Part shown: piece by piece, positions 33,422-40,968 of the stretch
How positions within the stretch are numbered: the stretch's first letter is position 1
Layout: each line of letters begins with the position of its first letter
From: Agromyces luteolus
GTDB lineage: Bacteria > Actinomycetota > Actinomycetes > Actinomycetales > Microbacteriaceae
DNA: 64,000 nt
Reading direction: 5' to 3'
Assembly: GCF_009729855.1 (NCBI RefSeq)
Contig: NZ_WODA01000025.1
Location: 744,001 to 808,000, forward strand
Notes under the pieces: generated by a model
Told to the model about the DNA's origin: nothing
What the model saw: only the letters and a program-made list of their open reading frames with translations
Database searches by the model: none
Made by a program: the position numbers and the translations under genes

Positions 33422-34290
33422 AAGCTGCGCCCCATCTCGTGCAGGCGCTTCACGCGCTCCGGGATCGGCGGGTGCGTCGCGAACAGGCGGTCGATCACGC
33501 CCGGCTTCAGCGGGTCGGCGATCCAGAGGTGCGCCATCGACGAATTCTGCCGGCGCATCGGGCGACCGTACTGCTCGAGCTTCAGCAGCGCACGGGCGAG
33601 GGCGTCGGGGTGCCGCGTGGTCATCGCGCCCGTGGCATCCGCCAGGTACTCGCGCTGCCGCGAGATCGCGAGCTGCACGAGGCTCGCGACGAGCGGCGCG
33701 ATGAGCATCGCGACGAGGCCGAACACGATGACGACGGGGTTGCCGTTGCTGTTGCGGCCGAAGAAGGCCATCCGCACGAAGATGTCGGAGATGAAGCCGA
33801 CGGCGACGACGAGGCCGAACACGATCATCGACAGCCGGATGTCGTAGTTGCGCACGTGCCCGAGCTCGTGCGCCATGACGCCCTCGAGCTCGGAGTCGTC
33901 CATGATCTCGAGCAGCCCGGTGGTCGCCGCGACGACCGCGTGTTCGGGGTCGCGGCCCGTCGCGAACGCGTTCGGCGCGGGATCGGAGATGACGAACACG
34001 CGCGGCATCCGGGTCCCGGTCGTGATCGAGAGGTTCTCGACCGTGCGCCAGAGCCGCGGATGCTCCGACACGCTGTGGATCTCGACCGCGCCCGACATCG
34101 CCAGGGCCTGCCGGTCCGCGGTGAAGTACTGGAACAGGGCGTACGCCGTCGCGATCACGAGCGTGATCACCACGATCGTGAGGTCCTGGTAGATCACCGC
34201 GGCGAGGTAGCCCAGCCCGCCGACGATGGCGAGGAAGAGGATGATCGTGAAGACGGAGTTGCGCTTGTTCCGGGCGATCGCTCGGTACAT
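33418..34290 (-). CDS. htpX: M48-family membrane metalloprotease HtpX
   Basis: A 290-residue zinc protease of the cytoplasmic membrane involved in quality control. Two N-terminal helices (about residues 13-55) precede the zinc motif VMAHELGHVRNYDIRL; the third ligand Glu lies in QREYLADATGAM. Two further helices lie between. The C-terminal WIADPLKPGVIDRLFATHPPIPERVKRL is typical. It is downstream of lemA on the same strand, the usual partner, with a 74-bp gap holding a palindromic repeat. The 3' ends of this gene and the YcaQ-type gene share CTAG. Confidence 0.95.
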   Translation of the reverse strand: MYRAIARNKRNSVFTIILFLAIVGGLGYLAAVIYQDLTIVVITLVIATAYALFQYFTADRQALAMSGAVEIHSVSEHPRLWRTVENLSITTGTRMPRVFVISDPAPNAFATGRDPEHAVVAATTGLLEIMDDSELEGVMAHELGHVRNYDIRLSMIVFGLVVAVGFISDIFVRMAFFGRNSNGNPVVIVFGLVAMLIAPLVASLVQLAISRQREYLADATGAMTTRHPDALARALLKLEQYGRPMRRQNSSMAHLWIADPLKPGVIDRLFATHPPIPERVKRLHEMGRSF

Positions 34291-34301
34291 CTATCGGCCC
34301 T

Positions 34302-34343
34302 GGGTCTCGATACGCGTCGCGCTTCGCGCGTCGCTACTCGACC
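34302..34343. repeat. REP-like palindromic element between lemA and htpX
   Basis: A 42-bp imperfect palindrome beginning GGGTCTCGATACGCGTCGCG and ending TCGCTACTCGACC. I recall very similar GGTCTCGATACG...CTACTCGACC elements scattered between genes in Microbacteriaceae. The outer arms GGTC and GACC and the inner GTCGCGC/GCGCG blocks pair with small mismatches. It fills most of the gap between two genes expected to be co-transcribed, so it may act on mRNA stability or attenuation. It is the only copy I see in the window. Confidence 0.6.
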
Positions 34344-34364
34344 TCGCCGCGTGCTTCGCTCGCA

Positions 34365-34931
34365 TCAAAACTGCACGCGCGGGGGCTCGGCGATGGCCGC
34401 CGCCTCCGTCACCTCGAAGAACTCCCGCTCGTGGAAGCCGAGGCCGCGCACGAACAGCGTGTTCGGGAAGACCTTGATCTTCGTGTTGAGCTCGCGCACG
34501 CCGCCGTTGTAGAACCGGCGCGACGCCTGGATCTTGTCCTCCGTGTCGACCAGCTCGGACTGCAGCTGGAGGAAGTTCTGGCTCGCCTGCAGCTGCGGGT
34601 ACGCCTCGGCGACCGCGAAGATCGACTTCAGCGCCTGCTGCATGTGGTTCTCGGCGGCGGACGCCTCGGCCGGTCCCGACGCGGAGAGCGTCTCGGCACG
34701 CGCCTTGGTGACGTTCTCGAAGACGGCCTTCTCGTGGGCGGCGTAGCCCTTCACCGCCTCGATGAGGTTCGGGATGAGATCGGCGCGACGCTTCAGCTGC
34801 ACGGTGATGTCGCTCCAGGCCTCGTCGACCCGGACGTTGAGCGTGACGAGCGAGTTGTAGGTCGCCCACAGGTAGATGCCGATCACCAGGACGAGGACGA
34901 CGACGATGATGAGCGGGATCAGCCATTCCAT
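34365..34931 (-). CDS. lemA: LemA family protein
   Basis: A 188-residue protein with an N-terminal membrane helix (residues 3-25) and a long helical bundle containing VDEAWSDITVQLKRRADLIPNLIEAVKGYAAHE and YPQLQASQNFLQLQSELVDTEDKIQASRRFYNGGVRELN, the LemA signature. LemA proteins are membrane-attached with an outer helical domain; function is unclear. The pairing with htpX is conserved in many bacteria and suggests a shared envelope role. Confidence 0.95.
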   Translation of the reverse strand: MEWLIPLIIVVVLVLVIGIYLWATYNSLVTLNVRVDEAWSDITVQLKRRADLIPNLIEAVKGYAAHEKAVFENVTKARAETLSASGPAEASAAENHMQQALKSIFAVAEAYPQLQASQNFLQLQSELVDTEDKIQASRRFYNGGVRELNTKIKVFPNTLFVRGLGFHEREFFEVTEAAAIAEPPRVQF

Positions 34932-35050
34932 GGCGGGGACTCCTGAGGCTTCGGCGACGAATTCACTGGACGCTCAATCCTAACGATCGGGCCTGCGAAG
35001 CGCCTCAACTCCCATGAGACTCGAAGCGAGCGGAGGCGTCCCTCCGGGCG

Positions 35051-35056
35051 TAGGCT
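35051..35056 (+). promoter_or_regulatory. -10 box TAGGCT of the ABC exporter operon
   Basis: TAGGCT ends 7 nt before the GTG at 35064, consistent with a leaderless transcript of the two-gene ABC operon. Confidence 0.45.
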
Positions 35057-35063
35057 CGGCCTC

Positions 35064-35885
35064 GTGGACGAGTCCCCGTCGCCGCACGCGCGGCATCGTG
35101 CATCCACGGAATCGGTCGCGGTTCCCGCCGTCGCCGCCGATGCCTCGGACGCCGTCATCGTGATCCGCGACCTGCACGTGCGGCGTGCGAAGACGCCCGT
35201 GCTGCACGGGCTCTCGCTCACGGTGCGGCCGGGCCGGATCGTCGGCCTCCTCGGCCCGAGCGGCAGCGGCAAGACGACGCTCATGCGCTCGATCGTCGGC
35301 GTCCAGGTCGTGCAGTCGGGCACGGTGGAGGTGCTCGGGCTCCCGGCCGGGTCGCGCGAGCTCCGCAGCCGCGTGGCGTACGTGACCCAGCAGCCGAGCG
35401 TCTACGACGACCTGACGGTCCGCCAGAACCTCGCCTACTTCGCGCGCGTGCTGGGCGTCCCGAAGGCGAGGGTCGACGAGGCGATCGCCCGCACGCACCT
35501 CGGCGACGTCGAACGTCGCCTCGCGGGCTCGCTGTCGGGAGGCCAGCGGGGCCGGGTCTCGCTCGCCGCGGCGCTCCTGGGCGACGCCGAGCTGCTGGTG
35601 CTCGACGAACCCACCGTCGGCCTCGACCCGGTGCTGCGCGTCGAGCTGTGGGAGCTGTTCCACCAGCTCGCCGACGAGGGCGCGACGCTCATCGTCTCGA
35701 GCCACGTGATGGACGAGGCGAAGCGGTGCGACCAGCTGCTGCTCATGCGCAACGGGGAGCTCCTCGCCGACGCATCCGTCGCGAGCGTGCTCGCCGCGAC
35801 CGGCACCGACGACATGGAGACCGCGTTCCTCACGCTCATCGAGCGCGCTACCACGCCGATGACCGACGAGGAGGCGCCGCGATGA
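35064..35885 (+). CDS. ABC-2 type exporter, ATP-binding subunit
   Basis: A 273-residue ATPase. Walker A GPSGSGKTT (about residues 69-77), Q-loop VTQQPSVYDDL, signature SLSGGQRGRVSLA, Walker B LLVLDEPTVGLDP and switch His in VSSHVMDEA are all intact. The arrangement is that of DrrA/NatA-like exporters of drugs, lipids or ions. A 30-residue Ala/Ser-rich N-terminus precedes the domain. The start is GTG at 35064. The permease ATG overlaps its TGA (ATGA), so the two are translationally coupled. Confidence 0.92.
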   Translation: MDESPSPHARHRASTESVAVPAVAADASDAVIVIRDLHVRRAKTPVLHGLSLTVRPGRIVGLLGPSGSGKTTLMRSIVGVQVVQSGTVEVLGLPAGSRELRSRVAYVTQQPSVYDDLTVRQNLAYFARVLGVPKARVDEAIARTHLGDVERRLAGSLSGGQRGRVSLAAALLGDAELLVLDEPTVGLDPVLRVELWELFHQLADEGATLIVSSHVMDEAKRCDQLLLMRNGELLADASVASVLAATGTDDMETAFLTLIERATTPMTDEEAPR

Positions 35886-36616
35886 CGCCGATGCGCACGC
35901 TCGCCACGGCCGGTCGGGTGCTGACCCAGATCCGCCACGACCCACGCACGATCGGGCTGCTGCTCGTCGTGCCGAGCCTGCTCATCGGCCTCGTCGCGTG
36001 GATCTTCACCGACACCGACGTCTTCGCCGACATCGGCCCGGCGATGATCGCGCTGTTCCCGTTCATCGTGATGTTCCTCGTGACCAGCATCGCGACCCTC
36101 CGCGAGCGGCGCTCGGGCACCCTCGAACGGCTCTTCTCGATGCCGCTCGGCAAGGGCGACTTCATCCTGGGGTACGCGCTGGCCTTCGGTCTCCTCGCGA
36201 TCTTCCAGACGGCGATCGCGGTGTCTTGGGCCGTCTGGGTGTGCGGCCTCGAGATCGAGGGATCGATCTGGCTCCTGTTCGCGGTGGCGGTCTCCGACGC
36301 GCTCCTCGGCACGGCACTCGGCCTGCTCGCGAGCGCGTTCGCCCGGACGGAGTTCCAGGTCGTGCAGTTCATGCCCGTCCTGGTGTTCCCGCAGATCCTC
36401 CTCGGCGGGATCTTCCTGCCCCGCGACCAGCTGCCCGAGGCCCTCCAGGCGATCGGCGACGCCCTGCCGCTCAGCTTCGCGATCGACGCCCTCACGGCGG
36501 TGGCCGACGGCTCGGAGGATGCGGCGTGGATCTGGGGCAAGGTGCTCGTGATCGGAGCTTGGATCGTCGGATCGATCGTGCTCGGGTCGATCACGCTTCG
36601 CCGTCGAACGCCCTGA
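35882..36616 (+). CDS. ABC-2 type exporter, permease subunit
   Basis: A 244-residue membrane protein with six helices. The ABC-2 signature is clear: RERRSGTLERLFSMPLGKGDFILGYALAF after helix 2, then MPVLVFPQILLGGIFLPRDQLPEALQAIGDALPLSFAIDAL. It pairs with the ATPase just upstream (4-nt overlap) to form an exporter of unknown substrate. Its 3' end overlaps the convergent lactone oxidase gene by 26 bp. Confidence 0.9.
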   Translation: MTPMRTLATAGRVLTQIRHDPRTIGLLLVVPSLLIGLVAWIFTDTDVFADIGPAMIALFPFIVMFLVTSIATLRERRSGTLERLFSMPLGKGDFILGYALAFGLLAIFQTAIAVSWAVWVCGLEIEGSIWLLFAVAVSDALLGTALGLLASAFARTEFQVVQFMPVLVFPQILLGGIFLPRDQLPEALQAIGDALPLSFAIDALTAVADGSEDAAWIWGKVLVIGAWIVGSIVLGSITLRRRTP

Positions 36617-37949
36617 CCTCCGAGCGTCCGCCGCTCCCGTCGGCTGCGCCGAGCACGCGTCCGAGGTACGCGTTCGCGAAGCGCCGTTCCGGATCGAGTC
36701 GGTGGCGCACCTCGAGGAACTCGTCGAAGCGCGGGTACGCGGCACTGAGCGTCTCCGCCGTCTGCGTGTGCATCTTGCCCCAGTGCGGCCGGCCGCCGAA
36801 GGCGCGCATGATCGCCTCGACGCCCGCGAAGTACGCGGCCGGGTCCTCGCGGAAGTAGCGGTGCACGGCGATGTACCCGGTCTCCCGCCCGTACGCGGTC
36901 GAGAGCCAGTTCTCGTCGGGTGCCGCGGCGCGCACCTCGATCGGGAAGCTGATGCGCCATCCCCGTGACTCGATGAGCGAGCGGATGGCTCGGAACGCCT
37001 CCGGGATCGCCTCGAGCGGGATCGCGTACTCCATCTCGCGGAAGCGGACCGACCGATTCGTCGTGAACACGTTCGGCGAGAAGTCGCTGAAGTCCCGGTT
37101 GCCCGTGAACCGATCGACGAGGCGGGCGAGCGGCGGTGTGACCGGAGGCACCGCCCGGCCGACCGCGCACATCGCACGGTAGACGCCGTTCGCGAGCACC
37201 TCGTCGGAGAGCCAGCGTTCGGCGCGACCGAGCGGCGTGCGGTGCGCGTCGCCGGGCAGCCGCGTGTTCGTCTTCGTCAGGGCCGTCGCCGTGTGCGGGA
37301 ACCAGTAGAACTCGAAGTGGTCGTGCTCGCGGACCCGCGGCATCCACTCGTCGAGCACGACGTCGAGCGGCTCGGTCCGCTCGACCGCGTGCAGGACGAA
37401 GCGGGGCACGAGCTGCAGCGTGATCGCGGTGAGCACGCCGAGCGCGCCGAGGCCGAGCCGCACGGCGGGCAGCAGCTCGGGGCGCTCGGTCTCGCTCACC
37501 GTGATGAGCTCGCCCGTGCCGGTGACGAGCCTCGCGCCGACGACCTGCGTCGCGAGGCCGCCGAAACCGAGACCGGTTCCGTGGGTGCCGGTCGAGGTCG
37601 CGCCGGAGATCGTCTGGCGGTCGATGTCGCCCATGTTCGGCATCGCGAGGCCGTAGGGCTCGAGCAGGTGCGGGAGTCGATGCAGCCGCGTGCCGGCCCC
37701 CATCGTGACACGGCCGGCGGCGGCATCCGCTGCCAGCACGCCCGAGAGATCGGCGAGATCGAGCTGGATGTCCGGAGCCGCCGCGATGCCCGTGAAGCTG
37801 TGGCCCGATCCGACGGGCTTGATGCGGCGACCCTCCGCCGCGACGACCGCCCGCTGCACGGCGCCCTCGTCGGCCGGACGCTCGATCCGGTTCGGGCGCA
37901 CCGATTCGGTGCGCGCCCAGTTGCGCCAGACCGCTCCGCTCGCCGTCAC
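36591..37949 (-). CDS. D-arabinono-1,4-lactone oxidase-like FAD enzyme
   Basis: A 452-residue flavoprotein. The N-terminal FAD_binding_4 domain has VGSGHSFTGIAAAPD, MGAGTRLHRLPHLL and MGDIDRQTISGATSTGTHGTG. The C-terminal ALO domain has FYWFPHT, FSPNVFTTN and WGKMHT, and closes with RHRLDPERRFANAYLGRVLG. Relatives oxidise aldono-lactones or alditols with oxygen or another acceptor. GTG start at 37949, overlapping the upstream stop as GTGA. It is the third gene of a tetR - PLP aldolase/deaminase - oxidase operon; the shared substrate is unknown, perhaps a sugar acid or hydroxy-amino acid. The 3' end overlaps the ABC permease gene. Confidence 0.88.
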   Translation of the reverse strand: MTASGAVWRNWARTESVRPNRIERPADEGAVQRAVVAAEGRRIKPVGSGHSFTGIAAAPDIQLDLADLSGVLAADAAAGRVTMGAGTRLHRLPHLLEPYGLAMPNMGDIDRQTISGATSTGTHGTGLGFGGLATQVVGARLVTGTGELITVSETERPELLPAVRLGLGALGVLTAITLQLVPRFVLHAVERTEPLDVVLDEWMPRVREHDHFEFYWFPHTATALTKTNTRLPGDAHRTPLGRAERWLSDEVLANGVYRAMCAVGRAVPPVTPPLARLVDRFTGNRDFSDFSPNVFTTNRSVRFREMEYAIPLEAIPEAFRAIRSLIESRGWRISFPIEVRAAAPDENWLSTAYGRETGYIAVHRYFREDPAAYFAGVEAIMRAFGGRPHWGKMHTQTAETLSAAYPRFDEFLEVRHRLDPERRFANAYLGRVLGAADGSGGRSEVRAFDGEA

Positions 37950-39220
37950 AGGAAGGCCATCCCCTCTCCACGATACGTCGGCACGGTGCCGACGACCTCG
38001 TCGCCGTCCACCACGGCGAACCCGTTCAGGTGCTCGGCGAGCTCGCCGGACTTCGCGTGCCGCAGCCAGAGGCGATCGCCGACGCGCAGCCGTCCGGCGG
38101 CGCGGCCGGTCACGGGGGTCTGGACCTCGCCCGCGCCCTCCCGCGCCAGCATGCGCAGCCCCTCGGGCCACGCGATGCGGGGCGACCGGTCGGCGCCGTG
38201 AGGGCCGGACGCGAGCCAGCCGCCGCCGAGGACCGTCGCGTGACGCGGGCTCGGCGAGCGCACGACGTCGAGGGCGAACGCGGCCGCCGGCGCGGGCGTG
38301 AAGTGCGCGTAGCCGTCGAACAGGTGGCCCGCGAGGATGCCGGAACCCGCGCCGAGCTCGGTGACCGCCGGGTCGGCCGCGGTCGCCTCGAGCGAGCCGG
38401 TGCCGCCGCCGTTCACGAACTCGAGGTCCGCATGACGGCGCACGGCGGCGACGGCGCGGCCGCGCCGCTCGACGAGCTCGGGCATCGAGCGGGACTGCAT
38501 CCACCGATTCACGACGCCGTCGACCGGCCGCCCGCTCGGCGCGTTCGCGATGCCGGCGACCTGCGCCTCGTACGCCATCAGCCCGACGACGCGGAAGCCG
38601 GGGCGGCCGCCGACGTACGCCGCGAGCGCACCGGCGTGCTCGGGTTCGTGGACGGGCGACCGGCGCACGCCGAGGTGGCCCAGCACGGGCGCACGCCACG
38701 ATGCGTCGAGCTCGAGGCACACGCGGAGCTCCTCGCGACGGCCCGGCGGGACGATCGAGTCCACGAGGTCGAGCTGCCCGGGCGAGTCGACCATGAGCGT
38801 GATGCGACGCGCCAGGTCGGCGTCGGCCGCGAGCCGGCGGATGCCCGCGCTCTCCGCGGTCGGATAGCCCACGACGAGGTCGTCGAGTCGCGGCATCCGC
38901 TCGGCCAGCCAGATCGCCTCGGCGAGCGTGTACGCGAGCACGCCCCGGTACCCCGGCAGGGCGAGCAGGGCCTCGACGACCGAGCGGACCCGGATGGACT
39001 TCGTGGCGATCCGGATGGGCGTTCCGGCGGCGCGGCGCAGCATCTCGTGCGCGTTCCAGCGGAGCGCCCCGAGGTGCAGCGCGCCGAGCGGCGCGTCGAG
39101 GTGGCGCGTGGCCTCGGTGAGCGCCGGCCAGTGCACCGTCGGGTCGAGCCAGGGTCGCGCCCCCGCGGCACCGGTCGACGACGCCTCCGGACCGCGCAGG
39201 TCGATCTCGGTGCGGGTCAC
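37946..39220 (-). CDS. Amino acid deaminase/aldolase, alanine-racemase fold
   Basis: A 424-residue fold-type III PLP protein. The PLP lysine lies in GTPIRIATKSIRVRSVVEALL. A TIM-barrel follows with VVGYPTAES, MVDSPGQLDLVDS, CLELDASWRAP and the phosphate-binding GGGTGSLEAT, then a C-terminal metal-binding beta domain with TPAPAAAFALDVV and RVGDRLWLRHAKSGELAEHL. Such proteins are D-threonine-aldolase or D-serine-deaminase-like. Substrate unknown. GTG start at 39220 overlaps the tetR stop (GTGA), and its own stop overlaps the oxidase start in the same way, so the three genes are translationally coupled. Confidence 0.85.
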   Translation of the reverse strand: MTRTEIDLRGPEASSTGAAGARPWLDPTVHWPALTEATRHLDAPLGALHLGALRWNAHEMLRRAAGTPIRIATKSIRVRSVVEALLALPGYRGVLAYTLAEAIWLAERMPRLDDLVVGYPTAESAGIRRLAADADLARRITLMVDSPGQLDLVDSIVPPGRREELRVCLELDASWRAPVLGHLGVRRSPVHEPEHAGALAAYVGGRPGFRVVGLMAYEAQVAGIANAPSGRPVDGVVNRWMQSRSMPELVERRGRAVAAVRRHADLEFVNGGGTGSLEATAADPAVTELGAGSGILAGHLFDGYAHFTPAPAAAFALDVVRSPSPRHATVLGGGWLASGPHGADRSPRIAWPEGLRMLAREGAGEVQTPVTGRAAGRLRVGDRLWLRHAKSGELAEHLNGFAVVDGDEVVGTVPTYRGEGMAFL

Positions 39221-39813
39221 CGGGGGGCCGCCATCCGCGAGAGGGCGTCGGCGGCCGCGCGCGCGGCCGCCAGGGCGGCGCGGTCGTCGCGGTGGACCAG
39301 CCAGTTCAGCGTGATCCCGTCGGAGAACGCGATGAGCACGCTCGCCACCTCCGGCACGGGCACCCGCCAGGTGGCACCGGCGCGCTCGGCGGCCAGCGTG
39401 AGGGCCTCCTCGGCGAGGTCGGCGTAGCGTCGGTACTGGGCGACGGCGAGCGGATGCCGCTCCGGCGCCCGCAGCGCGTGCTGCGTCAGCTCGAGCATGG
39501 CCTGCTCGTGCGCCGGATCGGCCCGGAGGTGGTCGAGGTAGCGCACGAGCCCCGCCTCGACGACCTCGCGCATGTCGCCGCCCGCCTCCGGCAGCGGCAG
39601 GACGGCCTGCGACTCGCGTGCGACGACCGATGCGGTCAGCTCGTCGAGGAACGCCTCGCGCGATTCGAACGCGTAGTGGAAGCTCGCGAGCGACATCCCC
39701 GCCTCGGCGACGATGGCCCTCGTCGAGGCGCCGGCGATGCCCTCGCGCGCGATGACGCGCACGCCGGCCTCGATGAGCACCGGACGGCGCTCGGCGGCGG
39801 ACATACGGGACAC
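39217..39813 (-). CDS. TetR-family transcriptional regulator
   Basis: A 198-residue regulator with an N-terminal DNA-binding region RPVLIEAGVRVIAREGIAGASTRAIVAEAGMSLASFHYAFESREAFLDEL and an all-helical C-terminal ligand domain containing two Trp-bearing helices (GATWRVPVPEV, ITLNWLVHRDD). GTG at 39813 is chosen because GAGAGGAGC lies at the right distance; ATG at 39804 is in frame. It is the first gene of a three-gene operon with GTGA overlaps. A perfect 11-bp inverted repeat upstream (39872-39897) is its likely autoregulatory operator. Confidence 0.92.
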   Translation of the reverse strand: MSRMSAAERRPVLIEAGVRVIAREGIAGASTRAIVAEAGMSLASFHYAFESREAFLDELTASVVARESQAVLPLPEAGGDMREVVEAGLVRYLDHLRADPAHEQAMLELTQHALRAPERHPLAVAQYRRYADLAEEALTLAAERAGATWRVPVPEVASVLIAFSDGITLNWLVHRDDRAALAAARAAADALSRMAAPR

Positions 39814-39833
39814 GGCGCTCCTCTCGGCCCGAG

Positions 39834-39868
39834 GTCGACGTCGTCGACGTCGCGTCGACGTCGCGTCG
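39834..39868. repeat. Tandem GTCGACGTC repeats in tetR leader
   Basis: GTCGACGTC is repeated three times in direct tandem (the last two as 11-bp units GTCGACGTCGC), followed by GTCGG. The unit is itself built on the SalI-like palindrome GTCGAC. It lies between the TetR operator and the tetR ribosome site, in the transcribed leader. Confidence 0.7.
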
Positions 39869-39871
39869 GCG

Positions 39872-39897
39872 CGAACTGGGACACTCGTCCCAGTTCG
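39872..39897. promoter_or_regulatory. Operator of the TetR regulator
   Basis: CGAACTGGGAC (39872-39882), ACTC, GTCCCAGTTCG (39887-39897): a perfect 11-bp inverted repeat with a 4-bp spacer. A further half site, ACCCAGT, follows at 39898-39904. On the minus strand a -10-like CATACT (39907-39902) would place the tetR start site inside the operator. ppx starts 55 bp to the right, so it might also be affected. Confidence 0.75.
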
Positions 39898-39951
39898 ACC
39901 CAGTATGCACGCAGCGCGCGGCTCGCACCAGCCTCCCGGTACGCTCGCCTC

Positions 39952-40878
39952 ATGCGCCTCGGGGTTCTCGACGTCGGATCCAACACCGTCCACCTGCTGG
40001 TGGTCGACGCCCACCCCGGCGCGCGGCCGATCCCGGCCGCCTCGCACAAGGCGGTGCTGCGGCTCATGCGATACCTCGACGACGACGGCGCGATCAGCGA
40101 GGCCGGCGTCGAGGCGATCCTCGCGGCCGTCCGCGAGGCATCCGCCGTCGCGAAGGAGTCCGGGATCGACGAGCTCCTCGCCTTCGCGACCTCGGCCATC
40201 CGCGAGGCGACGAACGGCGCAGAGGTCCTGGCGCTCATCGAGGAGGCCGCCGGGATCCACCTCGACGTGCTGAGCGGGGCCGACGAGGCTCGCATCACGT
40301 TCCTCGCCGTCCGCCGCTGGTACGGCTGGTCGGCGGGTCGCATCCTGCTCTTCGACATCGGCGGAGGCTCGCTCGAGATCGCCCACGGCGGCGACGAGGT
40401 CCCCGACCACGCGCGATCGGTCCCCCTCGGCGCGGGACGCTCCACGATCGAGTACCTCTCGACCGACCCGCCGACCGACGAGCAGGTCGACGCGCTCCGC
40501 GCGCACGCGCGCACCGTCCTCCGGTCGACGGTCGACGAGATCGGCGGCATCCCCGAGGTCGACCACGTGGTCGGGTCGTCGAAGACCATCAGGTCGCTCG
40601 CCCGCCTCGCCGGGAGCACCGAGGAGGGGGTCGGCTCGGAGGAGCGCAGCATCCTGAAGCTCTCACGACTCGACGACTGGATCCCGCGGCTCGCCCGGAT
40701 CCCGGCCGACGCGAGGCCGAACCTCCCCGGCATCACCGCGGACCGCACGTTCCAGATCGTCGCGGGAGCGGTCGTGCTCTCCGAGACGATGCGCGCATTC
40801 AAGGCGAAGACGCTCGAGGTCTCGCCGTGGGCGCTCCGCGAGGGGCTGATCCTGCGGCGGATCGACCGTCTGTCCTGA
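39952..40878 (+). CDS. Exopolyphosphatase / pppGpp phosphohydrolase family (Ppx2-like)
   Basis: A 308-residue protein of the ASKHA fold: phosphate-1 motif LDVGSNTVHLLVVD near the N-terminus, LLAFATSAIREATN, phosphate-2 motif LLFDIGGGSLEIAHG, and VVGSSKTIRSLARLAG. It has only the two catalytic domains, like mycobacterial Rv0496 and Rv1026, not the long E. coli Ppx. The substrate may be short polyphosphate or pppGpp. TACGCT (39940-39945) ends 6 nt before the ATG, so the mRNA is probably leaderless. In mycobacteria the ppx2 gene follows DUF501, as it does here apart from an insertion. Confidence 0.9.
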   Translation: MRLGVLDVGSNTVHLLVVDAHPGARPIPAASHKAVLRLMRYLDDDGAISEAGVEAILAAVREASAVAKESGIDELLAFATSAIREATNGAEVLALIEEAAGIHLDVLSGADEARITFLAVRRWYGWSAGRILLFDIGGGSLEIAHGGDEVPDHARSVPLGAGRSTIEYLSTDPPTDEQVDALRAHARTVLRSTVDEIGGIPEVDHVVGSSKTIRSLARLAGSTEEGVGSEERSILKLSRLDDWIPRLARIPADARPNLPGITADRTFQIVAGAVVLSETMRAFKAKTLEVSPWALREGLILRRIDRLS

Positions 40879-40950
40879 ACGCCCGGCGGCCCGGCGGCCC
40901 GGCGCCGCGGCTCGCGAGGGGCACCGCCCTCGATGCCGCATCCGAATCGC

Positions 40951-40968
40951 CATAGGCTGTCGTCTATG
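40951..40968. promoter_or_regulatory. ArsR-type operator overlapping the start of the fusion gene
   Basis: CATAGGC (40951-40957), TGTC, GTCTATG (40962-40968). It has the same layout and nearly the same bases as the operator at 41934-41951. The -10 box TAGGCT (40953-40958) lies inside it and the right arm includes the ATG start codon, so bound repressor would block initiation directly. Confidence 0.7.
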
